NCBI GenBank assembly: GCA_947073045.1
Contig: CAMTJU010000009.1
Coordinates: 1 to 57,120, forward strand
Length of the DNA: 57,120 nucleotides
Source of the DNA: an uncultured Clostridia bacterium
GTDB taxonomy: Bacteria > Bacillota > Clostridia > Lachnospirales > CAMVHY01
Reading direction: 5' to 3'
Within the stretch, counting starts at the first letter, position 1, and each line of letters opens with the position of its first letter. A program made the position numbers and the translations under genes. Below, one piece after another: positions 18,634 to 29,018 of this stretch. The notes under the pieces are model-generated. The model was given only the letters and a program-made list of their open reading frames with translations. It was not told where the DNA came from and searched no databases.

Positions 18634-21135
18634 TTATTCAGTAATTTCAGTTATGTTTTCTTCATCGGGTATGTCTTCATCTATATTTTCTTCTATATCT
18701 TTATCCGATATTTTCGCAGTTCCAACTACTGTAACATTTTCAGCTAAATTGATTAATTTTACACCAGTTGCATAACGTCCCTGGGTTGAAATATCACTTA
18801 TACGTATTCTTATGATAACTCCTTCCGAATTTATTAACATAACCTCGTCATTGTTTTCAACAAATTCAAGAGAAATTACTTCACCTTTTTTTTCTTTTAT
18901 TTTGTAATAAATTCTACCTTTGCCACCACGTTTTTGAACAACGAAATTATCGTATTCAACGCATTTACCAAATCCATTTTCAGAAACAAATAAAGCTTTT
19001 AAATTTGGTGAAATAATTCCGGCGCCAATTACAAAATCATTTTTACTGAGTTTTATTCCTCTAACGCCCATAGCAGTTCTTCCCATGGGTCTTATATCAG
19101 TTTCATTAAACGTTATTCCAAATCCATTTTTAGTAGCAATAAAAATTTTTTGGTTGCCATCGGATTTAAGGACACAAATCAATTCATCATCTTCACGAAT
19201 ATTTAAAGCTTGAAGGCCACCACGGTTTATTTTTTTGAATTTAGAGACACTTATTCTTTTCACAGTACCATTGCGTGTTACCATTATTAAATAATCATCT
19301 TCTGAGTATTCATTTACAGGAATAATTGTAGCAATTTTTTCGCCTTCGTTTAAATTAAGCATATTTACTATTGCCATACCTTTTGCAGTTCGTCCGGCTT
19401 CGGGTATTTCATATGCTTTATTTTTATAAACGCGACCATGATTTGTGAAATACAACATTAAACTGTGAGTGTTAGTGACAAAAATATCTTTAATGATATC
19501 TTCTTCACGCATTTGCATACCAACTATTCCGCGTCCGCCACGGTTTTGACTTTTGTAAGTATCGAGTGGAAGACGTTTTATATAATCGAATTTAGTAATA
19601 GTAATAACGTTCATTTCATCGTCTATTAAATCTTCAATATTGATTTCATCTTCCATAGGCAAAATTTTAGTTCTTCTTTTATCGCCATATTTCTTTTTGA
19701 TATTGGCAAGTTCGGATTTTAATACATCATATAATTTATTTTCATCTTCTAATATATTTTTTAATTCATTTACTAATTCGCTTATTTGTTTGAATTCATC
19801 TTCTAATTTTTGACGTTCGAGCCCAGTAAGACTTCGAAATCTCATTTCAACTATAGCAGTTGCTTGCTCCATTGTCAACTTGAATTTTTCTATTAATGCA
19901 TCTTTTGCAGAAGCTGTATCTTTTGACGAGCGTATTGTGTTTAAAACTTCGTCAATGTGATCGAGTGCAATTAAGTATCCTTCTAAAATGTGTTGACGAT
20001 GCAATGCTTTATTTAAATCAAATTGAGTGCGACGAGTTAAAACTGTTTTTTGATGGTCTATATAATAATTCAGTATTTCTTTGAGATTTAATATTTTAGG
20101 TTCATTGTTGACGAGAACAAGCATTATAATTCCAAATGATTCTTGAAGCTGAGAAAATTTATAAAGCTGATTCAAGACGACATTTGCATTTGCATCACGC
20201 TTAATTTCAATAACTATTCTTATTCCATTACGGTCAGTTTCATCGCGTATATCAGAAATTCCATCAATTTTTTTATCTTTTATAAGTTCGGCGATTTTTT
20301 CTATCATACGTGCTTTGTTAACTTGGTATGGCAATTCAGTTACAATAATTGATTCTCTGCCATGCTGATTTGTTTCAATTTGTGCGTTTGCACGCATTAA
20401 AACTTTTCCCCGACCGGTTTTATATGCTTGCCTGATACCATTTATGCCGAGAATAGATGCACCAGTCGGAAAGTCAGGACCTTTTACGATTGAGATTAAA
20501 TCATCAATATCTATGCCAATGTTTTGTTTGCGGCAATCTATCATTTTAAATATTGCATCTATTAATTCAGAAATATTGTGAGGCGGAATATTTGTTGCCA
20601 TACCGACGGCAATTCCTGATGAACCGTTTGCAAGCAAATTAGGAAATCTTGAAGGAAGTACGGACGGCTCTGAAAATTCGCCGTCATAGTTTGGTATAAA
20701 GTCGACGGTATCTTTTTCAATGTCTGTTAGCATTGCAGTAGATATGTAGCTAAGGCGAGCTTCAGTATAACGAGGGGCAGCTGCACCATCGCCGTCTATT
20801 GAACCAAAGTTTCCGTGTCCATCTACAAGCATATAACGCATTGAAAAATCTTGTGCCATTCTGACCATTGCGTCATATATGGAAGAATCACCATGCGGAT
20901 GATATTTACCCATTGTATCGCCGACAATACGAGCAGACTTTTTGTAAGCCTTGTTCGGGTCTAGATTCAATTCATTCATAGCATATAGAATACGGCGATG
21001 AACGGGTTTAAGACCATCGCGTACATCAGGTAGTGCACGAGCTGCAATAACACTCATTGCGTAATCGATATAAGATTTTTGAATTTCATTTTTAATTTCA
21101 ACTTGAATTATTTTATTATCAGAGTTATTTTCCAT
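18634..21135 (-). CDS. gyrA: DNA gyrase subunit A
   Basis: Breakage-reunion subunit of gyrase, which introduces negative supercoils. The 833-residue chain has the N-terminal [14 protein letters not shown], the active-site tyrosine in [10 protein letters not shown] (about residue 123), the quinolone-region [14 protein letters not shown], and six beta-propeller GyrA repeats from about 510. The GyrA box appears as [10 protein letters not shown]. The acidic tail ([13 protein letters not shown]) is usual. It is encoded apart from gyrB, between tatD and pyrH, 69 bases after tatD. TGTATAAT around 21178 on the minus strand may be its own promoter. Confidence 0.95.
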   Translation of the reverse strand: MENNSDNKIIQVEIKNEIQKSYIDYAMSVIAARALPDVRDGLKPVHRRILYAMNELNLDPNKAYKKSARIVGDTMGKYHPHGDSSIYDAMVRMAQDFSMRYMLVDGHGNFGSIDGDGAAAPRYTEARLSYISTAMLTDIEKDTVDFIPNYDGEFSEPSVLPSRFPNLLANGSSGIAVGMATNIPPHNISELIDAIFKMIDCRKQNIGIDIDDLISIVKGPDFPTGASILGINGIRQAYKTGRGKVLMRANAQIETNQHGRESIIVTELPYQVNKARMIEKIAELIKDKKIDGISDIRDETDRNGIRIVIEIKRDANANVVLNQLYKFSQLQESFGIIMLVLVNNEPKILNLKEILNYYIDHQKTVLTRRTQFDLNKALHRQHILEGYLIALDHIDEVLNTIRSSKDTASAKDALIEKFKLTMEQATAIVEMRFRSLTGLERQKLEDEFKQISELVNELKNILEDENKLYDVLKSELANIKKKYGDKRRTKILPMEDEINIEDLIDDEMNVITITKFDYIKRLPLDTYKSQNRGGRGIVGMQMREEDIIKDIFVTNTHSLMLYFTNHGRVYKNKAYEIPEAGRTAKGMAIVNMLNLNEGEKIATIIPVNEYSEDDYLIMVTRNGTVKRISVSKFKKINRGGLQALNIREDDELICVLKSDGNQKIFIATKNGFGITFNETDIRPMGRTAMGVRGIKLSKNDFVIGAGIISPNLKALFVSENGFGKCVEYDNFVVQKRGGKGRIYYKIKEKKGEVISLEFVENNDEVMLINSEGVIIRIRISDISTQGRYATGVKLINLAENVTVVGTAKISDKDIEENIDEDIPDEENITEITE

Positions 21136-21204
21136 AAAAAAATTACCTCATTTATATAATATTCACGAGTGAATTATACAATAAATGAAGTAAAAAAATC
21201 AAAT

Positions 21205-21963
21205 TTAGGCTATTTCAAATAATTTTTTTGCATTGGAGCAAGTAATTCGTGCAACTTCTTGATGCGGGATATTTTTAATCTGGGCAATTTTCTCGACAAT
21301 ATATTTTAAATTAGAAGAATCATTGCGTTTGCCACGATTAGGTTCTGGTGAAAGATAAGGGCAATCAGTCTCAATCAAAATTTTTTCAATAGGGATTTGC
21401 GATACGACTTCGACTAATTTCTTAGCATTTTTAAAAGTGATTACTCCACCAATTCCTATAAAAAATCCAAGCTCGATATAATCCAAAGCCATTTGAAAAT
21501 TATAGCCAAAGCAGTGGATAACGCCTTTGGTTTTTGCATTTGCTTTTATAATTTCAAAAGTATCAGTTGCTGCATCACGCGAATGAATTATTATTGGCAG
21601 ATTCAATTTATTTGCAAGATGAATTTGTTTTTCAAACCAATAAATTTGTTTGTCACGCGAGTAATTTTCATAATGATAATCGAGTCCGATTTCGCCAATT
21701 GCTTTAACTTTTTCATGATGCGCGAGATTTTCAAGACTAGTTATATCATTTTGGGTTAAGTCATAAATATTTTCAGGGTGCACACCGATGGCTGCAAAAA
21801 TAAAATCAAATTGGTTAGCAAGTTCCAAAGATTTTTGGCAAGAAGATAAATCTGCGCCACAATTTATAATGTAATCAATATTATTTTTAAAACCCGACAG
21901 CAAATTAAATCTGTCGGGGTCAAATTTTTCATCGTCATAGTGTGCATGCGAATCAAAATACAT
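21205..21963 (-). CDS. tatD: TatD family metal-dependent DNase
   Basis: A TIM-barrel metallohydrolase of 252 residues, acting as 3'-5' exonuclease in DNA quality control. Metal ligands are visible in DSHAHYDD, GEIGLDYHYEN, IIHSRDA, CFGYN (HCF) and ETDCPYLSPEPNRGKRN. The ATG at 21963 has AAAGGTGA six bases upstream; the GTG three codons earlier is inside that site. It follows metG by 13 bases, a conserved metG-tatD order in Firmicutes. Confidence 0.93.
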   Translation of the reverse strand: MYFDSHAHYDDEKFDPDRFNLLSGFKNNIDYIINCGADLSSCQKSLELANQFDFIFAAIGVHPENIYDLTQNDITSLENLAHHEKVKAIGEIGLDYHYENYSRDKQIYWFEKQIHLANKLNLPIIIHSRDAATDTFEIIKANAKTKGVIHCFGYNFQMALDYIELGFFIGIGGVITFKNAKKLVEVVSQIPIEKILIETDCPYLSPEPNRGKRNDSSNLKYIVEKIAQIKNIPHQEVARITCSNAKKLFEIA

Positions 21964-21976
21964 TTTAATCACCTTT

Positions 21977-23545
21977 TTATTTTAAATGGTTAATTTTTTC
22001 AAGTTCTTCAAGTTCTTTATCAATGTCTATACGTGGGAAAAGCAGCTCAGATTTTATAGCATGAATATTTTTGCTAAGCACACCAAATTTTTTAGCATCC
22101 TGAAGATTTATATAGCTTTCATCCAAATTAAATTGAGCGAGAATTTTTTTAGGAGTCGAAGGCATAAAAGGATAGATTAAAATTGATACAACGCGTAAAA
22201 TTTCAACCAGTGAATATAAAAAGTTTGCGAGAGTATTTTTTTGATTAGGATCTTTTGCCAAGAACCATGGTTTTATTTCATCAACATATTTATTTGCAAA
22301 ATTTATTAGCGACCAAACTTTTGTAATTGCGTCGCTTAATTTATATTGATTCATAAGATTTTCGTAATCATTTACAGTATCAAGGCACATTTTTTCAAGC
22401 TGCTCGTTTTTTTCATAATCAAAATTTTCAATTTGGCCACCAAAATATTTTTGAATCATGCCGTTTGTACGTGACACAAGATTTCCTAAATCATTTACTA
22501 AATCAAAATTAATGCGTTTGATGAGAGCTTCATTCGTAAAATTACCGTCCTGACCAAAATTTATTTCACGCATTAAATAATATCTTATTGCATCAGTTTT
22601 ATAGCGTTCAACCAATATTTTTGGGTCAACAACATTTCCTTTGGATTTAGAAATTTTACCACCGTCAATAGTTACCCATCCGTGTCCAAAAACTTTTTTT
22701 GGAAGCGGCATATCTAATGCCATTAAAACTGCAGGCCAAATAATTGTATGGAAGCGAACAATTTCTTTAGCAACGAGATGGATATCAGCGGGCCAAAATT
22801 TTTTATATTCGCTATCATCATCACTCATGAATCCTAAAGCACTTACATAATTAAATAATGCGTCGAACCACACATAAATTATGTGATTGCCATCAAAATC
22901 GACAGGTATTCCCCAATTAAAAGATGTACGCGATACGCATAAGTCTTCAAGGCCAGGTTTTAAGAAATTATTAATCATTTCATTTTTTCGAGATTCAGGC
23001 TCAATAAATTTTGGATTGTCTTCAAAAAATTTTATGAGGCGATCTTGATATTTAGAGAGACGAAAAAAATAAGCTTCTTCTTTTAGTTTTTCTACATCGC
23101 GACCACAATCTGGGCATTTTCCATTTACTAATTGATGTTCAGTGAAAAAAGTTTCGCACGGTGTGCAATATAATCCCTCGTATGAAGATTTATAAATATC
23201 GCCTAAGTCGTATAATTTCTTAAAGATTTTTTGCACTGTTTTAACATGATTTGGATTTGTAGTACGCATAAAAATATCGTAATCAATATTCATTGTCTTC
23301 CACAAATCCTTTATCCATTCCACAATTGAATCAACATAATCTTGTGGTTGCATATTATTTTTTTTTGCCATTGCCTCAATTTTTTGACCGTGTTCATCTG
23401 TTCCAGTCAAAAATTTTACATTAAATCCTTGTAGTTTTTTGAAACGCGCCAAAGTATCTGCAGCAACAGTTGTATAACAATGACCAATATGAAGATTTGA
23501 ATTACAAAAATAAATGGGCGTAGTGATATAAAAATTTTTTTCCAT
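21977..23545 (-). CDS. metG: Methionine-tRNA ligase (short form)
   Basis: Charges tRNA-Met. The 522-residue protein has the HIGH variant HIGHCYTT, the zinc knuckle CTPCETFF..CPDC and the KMSKS variant KISKSKGN. It stops after the anticodon-binding helices, without the C-terminal EMAP-like tRNA-binding domain that many Firmicutes carry. The second ATG (23545) suits AAGGAG better than the one two codons before it. It leads the metG-tatD string. Confidence 0.95.
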   Translation of the reverse strand: MEKNFYITTPIYFCNSNLHIGHCYTTVAADTLARFKKLQGFNVKFLTGTDEHGQKIEAMAKKNNMQPQDYVDSIVEWIKDLWKTMNIDYDIFMRTTNPNHVKTVQKIFKKLYDLGDIYKSSYEGLYCTPCETFFTEHQLVNGKCPDCGRDVEKLKEEAYFFRLSKYQDRLIKFFEDNPKFIEPESRKNEMINNFLKPGLEDLCVSRTSFNWGIPVDFDGNHIIYVWFDALFNYVSALGFMSDDDSEYKKFWPADIHLVAKEIVRFHTIIWPAVLMALDMPLPKKVFGHGWVTIDGGKISKSKGNVVDPKILVERYKTDAIRYYLMREINFGQDGNFTNEALIKRINFDLVNDLGNLVSRTNGMIQKYFGGQIENFDYEKNEQLEKMCLDTVNDYENLMNQYKLSDAITKVWSLINFANKYVDEIKPWFLAKDPNQKNTLANFLYSLVEILRVVSILIYPFMPSTPKKILAQFNLDESYINLQDAKKFGVLSKNIHAIKSELLFPRIDIDKELEELEKINHLK

Positions 23546-23566
23546 TATCATTTCTCCTTATAAAAA

Positions 23567-23606
23567 AAATTTCCACCATTATTATAAACTATTTTGGTGG
23601 AAATTT
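23567..23606 (-). terminator. Hairpin between nagB and metG
   Basis: Perfect 12-bp stem AAATTTCCACCA/TGGTGGAAATTT. On the minus strand it is followed by a run of T (A-run at 23562-23569), so it fits a nagB terminator, but it lies only about 20 bases ahead of metG and contains a TATAAT in its loop on that strand. Confidence 0.6.
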
Positions 23607-23654
23607 TAATTTATTATTCTGTCATTATTGTGAAATAAGTGTTTTGTCAGCTAA

Positions 23655-24386
23655 TTATTTTTTACATAAACTCAATGCATCTTCATCAGCAATTATAACA
23701 ACATCGCGATGCAATTGTAAAATAGAAGCAGGAACTTTTGGAGTAACTGGACCAAAAAAACTGTTTTTTACTGCTTGAGCTTTGTCCTTACCTGAAATAA
23801 TAATTAAAATTCTTCGTGCAAGCATAATTGTTTGAATACCAATAGAATATGCCTGGCGCGGTACATCATCAATTGTTTTGAAAAAACGTTTGTTAGCTTG
23901 GATTGTACTATCTGAGAGGTCTACGAGATGCGTACCTTTTGCAAAAAAATTCGATGGTTCATTAAAACCAATATGTCCGTTGTGGCCGCAGCCTAGTAAT
24001 TGCAAATCGAATTCTCCAATTTCTTTTATAACATTGTCATATCGAAAACATTCAACATCTGGATCAATAGCCATACCATCAGGAAGGTTGATGTTTTCCT
24101 GTTTAATGTTTACATGATCAAAAAAATGTTTTCGCATAAAATAATTGTAACTTTGCGGATTATCTTTGGTAAGTCCACGATATTCATCAAGATTGACAGT
24201 TTTAACTTGTGAAAAATCAATATCACCTTTTTTGTACCATTCGATTAATTGTGCATAAGTGCCTTCAGGTGTAGAACCTGTTGCAAGCCCCAAAACACTA
24301 TCAGGTTTTAAAATAACTTGTGCAGAAATAATATTTGCTGCTTTACGGCTTAATTCTTTGTAATTTTTTACTCGAATAATTTTCAT
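23655..24386 (-). CDS. nagB: Glucosamine-6-phosphate deaminase
   Basis: Converts glucosamine-6-phosphate to fructose-6-phosphate and ammonia in amino-sugar catabolism. At 243 residues it is of normal length from MKIIRVKNYKEL. Key blocks are GLATGSTPEGTYAQL, VNLDEYRGL (catalytic Asp), LLGCGHNGHIGFNEP (His of the proton relay) and GPVTPKVPASILQLH. AAGGAGC lies 8 bases before the ATG at 24386; the 16 extra upstream codons have no start signal. It stands alone. Confidence 0.95.
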   Translation of the reverse strand: MKIIRVKNYKELSRKAANIISAQVILKPDSVLGLATGSTPEGTYAQLIEWYKKGDIDFSQVKTVNLDEYRGLTKDNPQSYNYFMRKHFFDHVNIKQENINLPDGMAIDPDVECFRYDNVIKEIGEFDLQLLGCGHNGHIGFNEPSNFFAKGTHLVDLSDSTIQANKRFFKTIDDVPRQAYSIGIQTIMLARRILIIISGKDKAQAVKNSFFGPVTPKVPASILQLHRDVVIIADEDALSLCKK

Positions 24387-24480
24387 ACTAAAGCTCCTTT
24401 TGTAAAAAAAGATATATTCACGATTTACATTCATTATTATAACTCAAAAGCGATTTATAGCAAAATATATTTTTGCCATA

Positions 24481-24513
24481 AAAAAATACCGCTAATTAAA
24501 TAGCAGTATTTTT
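24481..24513 (-). terminator. Terminator of gltX-nth-mtaB
   Basis: Stem AATACCGCTA/TAGCAGTATT (one mismatch) with a T-run on the minus strand, 25 bases after mtaB. Confidence 0.75.
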
Positions 24514-24537
24514 ATTTTAAAGATTTAGTTTTTGCAT

Positions 24538-25836
24538 CTAAGGAACAATTACTCCATTTGCAAATTCTTTATTTGCCGAAACTATTTTTGTGTTTACGAT
24601 TTTGTTTGTTAAATCTTCATTACTTTCAATAAATACTTTTATATAATTATTTGTGTAGCCGGTATATTTACCATTTTCCTTTTCTTCAATGAGAGTTGGT
24701 AATGTTTTTGAAATAAAACTTTTTATGTATTCATTTGCAAGTTTTTCGCTAAGCTCAATTAATTTTGTACTGCGAATCTTTTTTACTGCAGAGTCAATTG
24801 TATTTGAAAAATTATAAGCGCGTGTATTTTTACGTGGCGAGTAGGGGAATACATGTATTTTTGAAAATCCAATTTGTTTGGCAAAATCATAAGTTTGCTG
24901 AAAATCTTCATCTGTTTCACCCGGGAATCCAGTGATTATATCAGTTGTAATAGAGACATTTTCAAATGTATTTTTTAATTTTTGTACTGCCTCAAAATAT
25001 TGTATAGTTGTATATTTGCGATTCATTGCATGCAAAATTTTATTGCTTCCACTTTGCAAAGACATATGAAAATGCGGACAAAGCTTGGGAAACAATTTTA
25101 TTTTTGATATGAAAGAATCATTAATTAAATTTGGTTCGACTGAACTAAGTCGTATTCGTTCTAGATTTTTAATTTCGTGTAATTTTTCAATTACGTCTGC
25201 TAAATCCAAATCATTTTTTAAATCTTTTCCGTATGCCGAAACATTTATCCCAGTCAAAACAATTTCTTTGAACCCGCTTTGACATAAATTTTTAGCTTCA
25301 TCGTAAATTTTATTTAAATTTCTGCTGCGAGATTTTCCACGCGTATACGGAATTATGCAGTATGAACAAAATTCATTGCAGCCTTCTTGAATTTTAATGA
25401 ATGTGCGGCATCGGTCATTTTTATTTAATATTTGCATTTCCTCAAAAAAAAATTCTTGTCTCACATCAAGAATTTTTTTTGAAGCTACCTTATCTTTTTC
25501 GTATTGCTCTATCAATTTTAAAATATCTTTGCGATTATTTGTTCCGATTATTAAGTCTGCAGTTTTTGTTTTTATTAGATTATCTGGATCGCTTTGAGCG
25601 TAGCATCCCATCGCTATTATTATTGCATTTTTATTTTTTTTACGTGCGCGATGCAACATTTGTCTTGATTTTCTATTGCTCAAATTTGTTACACTGCATG
25701 TATTAATTATATAAATATCAGCGATATCGTTAAAATTTACAAATTTATATCCGCTGTCCATCAACAGTTTTATTACAGATTCTGAATCATAATAATTAAC
25801 TTTGCAGCCAAGAGTTATTATTGCAAAAGTTTTCAT
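24538..25836 (-). CDS. mtaB: tRNA threonylcarbamoyladenosine (t6A37) methylthiotransferase
   Basis: Radical SAM methylthiotransferase that converts t6A37 to ms2t6A37 in tRNAs. At 432 residues it has the N-terminal cluster cysteines (LGCKVNYYDSE, NTCSVTN, GCYAQSDP), the radical SAM motif CNEFCSYCIIPYTRG, and the C-terminal TRAM-like region with GYTNNYIKV. The CNEFCSYCIIP context and CKVNYYDSE separate MtaB from MiaB. GAGGTG is 7 bases ahead of the ATG at 25836, which overlaps the end of nth. Confidence 0.92.
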   Translation of the reverse strand: MKTFAIITLGCKVNYYDSESVIKLLMDSGYKFVNFNDIADIYIINTCSVTNLSNRKSRQMLHRARKKNKNAIIIAMGCYAQSDPDNLIKTKTADLIIGTNNRKDILKLIEQYEKDKVASKKILDVRQEFFFEEMQILNKNDRCRTFIKIQEGCNEFCSYCIIPYTRGKSRSRNLNKIYDEAKNLCQSGFKEIVLTGINVSAYGKDLKNDLDLADVIEKLHEIKNLERIRLSSVEPNLINDSFISKIKLFPKLCPHFHMSLQSGSNKILHAMNRKYTTIQYFEAVQKLKNTFENVSITTDIITGFPGETDEDFQQTYDFAKQIGFSKIHVFPYSPRKNTRAYNFSNTIDSAVKKIRSTKLIELSEKLANEYIKSFISKTLPTLIEEKENGKYTGYTNNYIKVFIESNEDLTNKIVNTKIVSANKEFANGVIVP

Positions 25837-26462
25837 ATTGCACCTCGACAATATTTATTTAAAAAACAATTCGTACAATCAGGTTTTCTTGCTTTACAAA
25901 TTTTTCGCCCGTGTGCAATAAGTTGCAAATTAATACTAATCCAATGATTTTGTGGAATTATTTTCATTAAGTCATACTCGATTTTTTCTGGATCATTATT
26001 TTCTGTAAATCCAAGTTTTTTACTTATGCGCTTAACGTGTGTATCTACAACAATGCTTGGAATATTAAAAATATGGGAGCGAATAACATTTGCTGTTTTT
26101 CTGCCAACGCCTGGGAATTTTATTAATTCATTGATATCTGAAGGCATCTTTGAATCGTAATCATTTAATAATTTATTGGCTGCCAAAATTATATTGCGGG
26201 CCTTGTTTTTATAAAAGCCTGTAGATTTTATGTCTTGCTCAAGTTCATTTTGTGAGGCAGATGCAAAATCTTTAAGCGTTTTATATTTTCTAAACAAATC
26301 TTTAGTAACCATATTTACTCTGTCATCTGTGCATTGTGCACTTAAAATTGTTGCAATAAGTAATTGCCAATCAGTTTGATAATTTAAATAACATTTTGTC
26401 AATGGATAATTTTCATCGAGCAAGTCTAAAATTATTTTTATGTTTTTATTTCTTTTTTGCAT
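25833..26462 (-). CDS. nth: Endonuclease III
   Basis: DNA glycosylase/AP lyase for oxidised pyrimidines. The 209-residue protein has the helix-hairpin-helix PGVGRKTANV with catalytic Lys, the catalytic Asp in VDTHVKRIS, and the [4Fe-4S] cluster C-x6-C-x2-C-x5-C (CKARKPDCTNCFLNKYC). It begins one base after gltX and overlaps mtaB by 4 bases. Confidence 0.95.
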   Translation of the reverse strand: MQKRNKNIKIILDLLDENYPLTKCYLNYQTDWQLLIATILSAQCTDDRVNMVTKDLFRKYKTLKDFASASQNELEQDIKSTGFYKNKARNIILAANKLLNDYDSKMPSDINELIKFPGVGRKTANVIRSHIFNIPSIVVDTHVKRISKKLGFTENNDPEKIEYDLMKIIPQNHWISINLQLIAHGRKICKARKPDCTNCFLNKYCRGAI

Positions 26463-26463
26463 T

Positions 26464-27894
26464 TTATTTTCCCTCAGTTAATTTTTCTATAGCTATGTTT
26501 ACACGCTTAATTGTTTCGGATTTTCCAAGCATTTGTGCAATTTCTGTTGCTCCGCAAGGTGTTGATTCTTTGCCAGATAATGCAGTTCTTAGTGGCCAGA
26601 AAATTTGTCCTGTTTTCAAATTCATTTCATTTACTATCTTCATCAATAATTCTTTAATAGAATCTTCGGTCCATATTAACAATTCATGTAATTTTGGTAA
26701 AATAATTTTCAATACTTCAAGTGAATTTTCAAGATTAGTTTTCATTTTTTTATGAATAAACAAGTTTGTATCGTAGTTTGGTAATTTATCTATGAAATCG
26801 AATAAATCAGGTGCTTCATGCACAAAATTAATTCTAGATTGTGACATTTTAGCAAGCTGTTTATAATCCAAATCACTTTTTTGAATTGAATTTTTTAAAT
26901 ACGGTAATACGAGTTCGTAGAATTTGCCTTCATCCATATTTTTTATGTATTCGCCATTCATCCAACGCAATTTATTTAAATCAAAAATAGCAGGGGACTT
27001 ACTAAGTCCTTTTATTTTAAATTCATTTTCAAGTTCTTTTAATGTGAAAAATTCACGATTGTTTTCAGGGCTCCAGCCTAAAAGTGCTATGTAATTTATT
27101 ATAGCTTGTGGCAAAAATCCTGTTTGTATTAAATCTTGAAATGATGCACTGGATTTACGTTTTGAAAGTTTTTCACCATTTTCATCCAGTATCAAAGGCA
27201 AATGAACATAAACAGGTATTTGCCAACCAAATGCTTCATAAAGCAAATTATATTTAGGGGTTGAAGAAAGGTATTCGCAACCGCGCACTACATGCGTTAT
27301 TTGCATTAAGTGGTCATCAATAACATTAGCAAAATTGTAAGTTGGTAGGTCATCCGATTTTATTAATATTTGGTCGTCCAATTGCGAGTTATCAACAGTA
27401 ATTTGACCATATACTTCATCTTTGAAAGTAGTTTTGCCTTCAGGAATAATTTGCCTTATTACATATGGAATTTTAGCATCAAGATTTGTTTGTATTTGTT
27501 CTTGTGATAAATATCGGCAATGCCTGTCGTACGGAAGGTTTTTTTTATGTAGTGAATCAAGACGCTCTTTATCGCAAAAGCAATAATAAGCTTTTCCTTC
27601 GTCAATTAATTGCAATGCATATTTTAAGTAACTAAACTTTCGTTGACTTTGTATATATGGACCAAATTCACCGCCAATGTCTGGGCCTTCATCATATTTT
27701 AATCCTGAAATTTTCAGCGTATCAAAAATAATTTTTTCTGCATCTTTGACTAATCTATTTTGATCCGTATCTTCTATACGCAAAATAAATTGTCCGCCAG
27801 CAGATTTGGCAATTAAATATTCATATAAAGCAGTGCGCAAATTTCCAATGTGCATAAAACCGGTTGGGCTTGGGGCAAATCTTGTTCTTATCAT
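26464..27894 (-). CDS. gltX: Glutamate-tRNA ligase
   Basis: Charges tRNA-Glu and, in Firmicutes lacking GlnRS, usually also tRNA-Gln. The 476-residue chain starts RTRFAPSPTGFMHIGNLRTAL (HIGH-type class I motif) and has the KLSKRKSS loop, the WSPENN segment and the C-terminal anticodon-binding helices. The ATG at 27894 has GAGAGGAAG upstream. It heads a three-gene operon. Confidence 0.95.
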   Translation of the reverse strand: MIRTRFAPSPTGFMHIGNLRTALYEYLIAKSAGGQFILRIEDTDQNRLVKDAEKIIFDTLKISGLKYDEGPDIGGEFGPYIQSQRKFSYLKYALQLIDEGKAYYCFCDKERLDSLHKKNLPYDRHCRYLSQEQIQTNLDAKIPYVIRQIIPEGKTTFKDEVYGQITVDNSQLDDQILIKSDDLPTYNFANVIDDHLMQITHVVRGCEYLSSTPKYNLLYEAFGWQIPVYVHLPLILDENGEKLSKRKSSASFQDLIQTGFLPQAIINYIALLGWSPENNREFFTLKELENEFKIKGLSKSPAIFDLNKLRWMNGEYIKNMDEGKFYELVLPYLKNSIQKSDLDYKQLAKMSQSRINFVHEAPDLFDFIDKLPNYDTNLFIHKKMKTNLENSLEVLKIILPKLHELLIWTEDSIKELLMKIVNEMNLKTGQIFWPLRTALSGKESTPCGATEIAQMLGKSETIKRVNIAIEKLTEGK

Positions 27895-27968
27895 AATGAA
27901 TCTTCCTCTCAATTTTCACTGTTTAATATTATACATCAATTTTTTTTTGAAATCTATTTAGTAAAATA

Positions 27969-27997
27969 TTGACATTTTTTGTTTGAAATGTTAGCAT
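27969..27997 (+). promoter_or_regulatory. Promoter of the CaaX-box small protein gene
   Basis: TTGACA, 17-base spacer, TAGCAT, with about 50 bases of leader to the ATG. Confidence 0.6.
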
Positions 27998-28046
27998 GTG
28001 TTAGTAAAACTTGTTTACAGAAATTATTTTTAAGGAGAGATTTAAA

Positions 28047-28673
28047 ATGGAAAGAACTCCAGGTAATCACTGGGAATATGATGAACAGCAGGCTCGCAAT
28101 TCAATTACTGATTTAGGAAGTTCTGTAGGAGAAATTGCTACAAGTATAGGAGAATATGCCTCAAGCCTTCAAGAGGAAAGACGTTTAGAATCTGAACGTG
28201 ATCGATTATTAAGAGAAAGGAGAGAAAGAGAAAGAAGGAACAGACAAGAAGTTGATGAGTATGATTCAAGAATAAGAACTCTTTATAGGACTATGCTTTG
28301 TCGGTTGGCCGGTAAACCATCAGTTGCTGAGTTTTGCCGAAGTACTGATTTTGCAGATTTTGATAATAGAATAATGTTTGTTGCTAGTTCATATGGAATT
28401 GATGATGAGTGTTCAAGTTATGTAAAGAATAACCTCATGTTTTTGTTGGAGCCAAATGAAATAGCTTCGATACCACACGGATGTAATTTAACTGTTGGGC
28501 AAGTGAATCAGTTAAGGAATATATATGTTCCTGCTGGTTGCCCAATGTATGATCTTAAGATACGGCATTTTGGTAAAAAATCTGTAAAATCAAGGGTAGA
28601 AGATGCAAAAAAGAGAAGTGAAGCAACAAGGCAGCACTATCATGAAGACGAAACATGTTGTTTAATTATGTAA
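28047..28673 (+). CDS. Small coiled-coil protein with polybasic tail and C-terminal CaaX box (candidate host-directed protein)
   Basis: A 208-residue protein of no family I recognise, without signal peptide or membrane segment. Residues 20-40 form a Gly/Ser-rich amphipathic stretch; 41-75 is a strongly charged coiled coil (ERRLESERDRLLRERRERER). The middle (80-170) is a small globular part with four Cys. Residues 173-196 are Lys/Arg-rich, then the chain ends ETCCLIM. The last four residues, CLIM, are a textbook eukaryotic CaaX box with X = Met (farnesyl type), preceded by another Cys and a basic region as in Ras-like proteins. AAGGAG is 9 bases before the ATG; a TTG 12 codons upstream lacks a site. 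It has its own promoter and terminator, so it is monocistronic. Confidence 0.82.
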   Translation: MERTPGNHWEYDEQQARNSITDLGSSVGEIATSIGEYASSLQEERRLESERDRLLRERRERERRNRQEVDEYDSRIRTLYRTMLCRLAGKPSVAEFCRSTDFADFDNRIMFVASSYGIDDECSSYVKNNLMFLLEPNEIASIPHGCNLTVGQVNQLRNIYVPAGCPMYDLKIRHFGKKSVKSRVEDAKKRSEATRQHYHEDETCCLIM

Positions 28674-28679
28674 AAAAAA

Positions 28680-28710
28680 ATCGATGAGATTGTTTCTCAT
28701 CGATTTTTTT
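28680..28710. terminator. Bidirectional terminator
   Basis: Perfect 10-bp stem ATCGATGAGA/TCTCATCGAT with a 5-base loop and A- and T-runs on either side, between the CaaX gene and the converging trxA. Confidence 0.88.
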
Positions 28711-29018
28711 TACTCTAATGTTTTTAGAACTTCATCTTTAGGAATCAAACCAATAGATTTTTTATGCAAACTACCGTTTTTGAAAGAAATTAAAGTTGGA
28801 ATGCTTTGTACTGAATACTCTTGTGCCAAATCAGGGTTTTCATCAACATTTATTTTGCAAACATTAATCTCATCACTTTTTTCGTTTGCAATTTCTTCGA
28901 TTATGGGTGATAACATTTTGCAGGGACCGCACCAATCTGCATAAAAATCAGCTATAATTGGTTTTTCTCCTTTTAAAATTTCCTTGAATTCATTACTACT
29001 TTTGATTTGTGTAATCAT
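28710..29018 (-). CDS. trxA: Thioredoxin
   Basis: Dithiol reductant of the cytosol; 102 residues with the active site WCGPCKM and cis-Pro in SIPTLISF. Of three in-frame ATGs the one at 29018 (MITQIK) is best spaced from GAGGAG. The start lies inside the end of asnB (23-base overlap), so the two are probably co-expressed. Confidence 0.94.
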   Translation of the reverse strand: MITQIKSSNEFKEILKGEKPIIADFYADWCGPCKMLSPIIEEIANEKSDEINVCKINVDENPDLAQEYSVQSIPTLISFKNGSLHKKSIGLIPKDEVLKTLE

